From: CAZWDO01 sp964632485 [NCBI: uncultured bacterium]
GTDB taxonomy: Bacteria > JAGOEH01
Direction: 5' to 3'
Length of the DNA stretch: 42,894 bases
NCBI GenBank assembly: GCA_964632485.1
Contig: CAZWDO010000003.1
Location: 77,786 to 120,679, forward strand
Shown here: positions 42,532-42,894 of the stretch, piece after piece
Position numbering within the stretch: the first letter of the stretch is position 1
How the letters are laid out: each line of letters begins with the position of its first letter
Notes under the pieces: model-generated
Seen by the model: only the letters and a program-made list of their open reading frames with translations
What the model was told of the DNA's origin: nothing
Database searches by the model: none
Made by a program: the position numbers and the translations under genes

Positions 42532-42894
42532 CTAATGAACCCATAAAATTTTTCGGGCAATGGGAACATTATCGATTTGACCGATCAGCAAATAGATGCC
42601 GCTGGCGACTGCCTGGCCGCTATCCGATAAGCCTTTCCAAAAAAATTTTTGAGAACCGGCGGCGAAGCAGCCGTGTAAGAGATTGGCTACTTGACGTCCA
42701 TTTAAATCGAATATGCGTAAATATCCCTGAGCATTTTTTTGGGCAATTACTTCAATAGAGATAAGGTGACTGCCTGGGTTGGGGAAAAGGCGAATGAGGG
42801 GTGTTTCTTTCATTCCGATAGCTGTTTCATCTATTCGTGTTTGTGATTCAGTTTTAAAAGACCAAACCGGACCGGGCATTTGATAGCCATCATT
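42532..42894 (-). CDS. C-terminal part of a T9SS-sorted FN3 protein (cut by the window edge)
   Basis: About 120 residues, open to the right edge. The frame runs through the last base, reading NDGYQMPGPVWSFKTE (the end of an FN3-like module, as in the 16787 protein), then LIRLFPNPGSHLISIEVIA ... YLRIFDLNGRQVANLL ... ASGIYLLIGQIDN ... RKILWVH. This is a FlgD/T9SS type-A sorting domain. The Met at 42879 is internal; the true start lies outside the window. It is the third protein with this tail in the window. Confidence 0.85.
   Translation of the reverse strand, partial: NDGYQMPGPVWSFKTESQTRIDETAIGMKETPLIRLFPNPGSHLISIEVIAQKNAQGYLRIFDLNGRQVANLLHGCFAAGSQKFFWKGLSDSGQAVASGIYLLIGQIDNVPIARKILWVH

Overview
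The window reads as a chromosomal segment of a Gram-negative bacterium of the FCB superphylum, probably outside classical Bacteroidota (a KSB1- or Calditrichota-like lineage is my guess, at low confidence). The basis is two large exported proteins with C-terminal type IX secretion (T9SS) sorting domains plus a third partial one at the right edge, a CHU_C-type C-terminus, a PorP/SprF-like protein, TonB receptors (one with a carboxypeptidase-regulatory-like N-terminus), and a lipoprotein/receptor operon. Base composition is moderate, with many TTG or GTG starts supported by Shine-Dalgarno sequences. I saw no rRNA, tRNA, CRISPR, IS element or phage gene.

Left part (about 1-16.6 kb): this holds what looks like an undescribed ribosomal-peptide-like system in two copies. 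Each copy is a two-gene unit: a 265-residue protein made of a short conserved leader (KxxYxxPEIFSF, then xxLSxQxxGQT) followed by 21-23 Cys-containing repeats (CxxG, period about 11 residues), and directly downstream an HPr-kinase-like P-loop protein. Copy 1 is at 1373-3202 (+); copy 2 is at 14543-16301 (-). Upstream of copy 1 lies a short reading frame, broken by a TAG, that resembles a PqqD-type leader-recognition domain. Upstream of copy 2 is a structured leader that could act as an attenuator. Between the copies is a five-gene minus-strand operon (9695 to 3242): a small membrane protein, three glycosyltransferases and a 922-residue fusion of GT2, B12-type radical SAM and methyltransferase domains. 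A hybrid histidine kinase and a BtuB-like TonB receptor follow. That the operon modifies the repeat proteins is inferred from proximity only.

Right part (about 16.7-42.9 kb): this is a cell-surface and secretion region. It holds a 1662-residue FN3/PKD protein with a T9SS tail, a diguanylate cyclase, a DOMON/FN3/CHU_C protein, a PorP/SprF-like protein, a histidine kinase with an NtrC-type sigma-54 activator, a 1763-residue beta-helix T9SS protein, a convergent TonB receptor-lipoprotein-barrel operon, a lipoprotein hydrolase and a truncated T9SS protein.

Three well-spaced sigma-54 promoters (TTGGCAC-N5/6-TGC) precede the FN3 protein, the beta-helix protein and the TonB operon. The kinase/activator pair at 27481-30985 sits among them. 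This suggests one sigma-54 regulon controlling surface proteins, with c-di-GMP synthesis included through the cyclase encoded after the FN3 protein.
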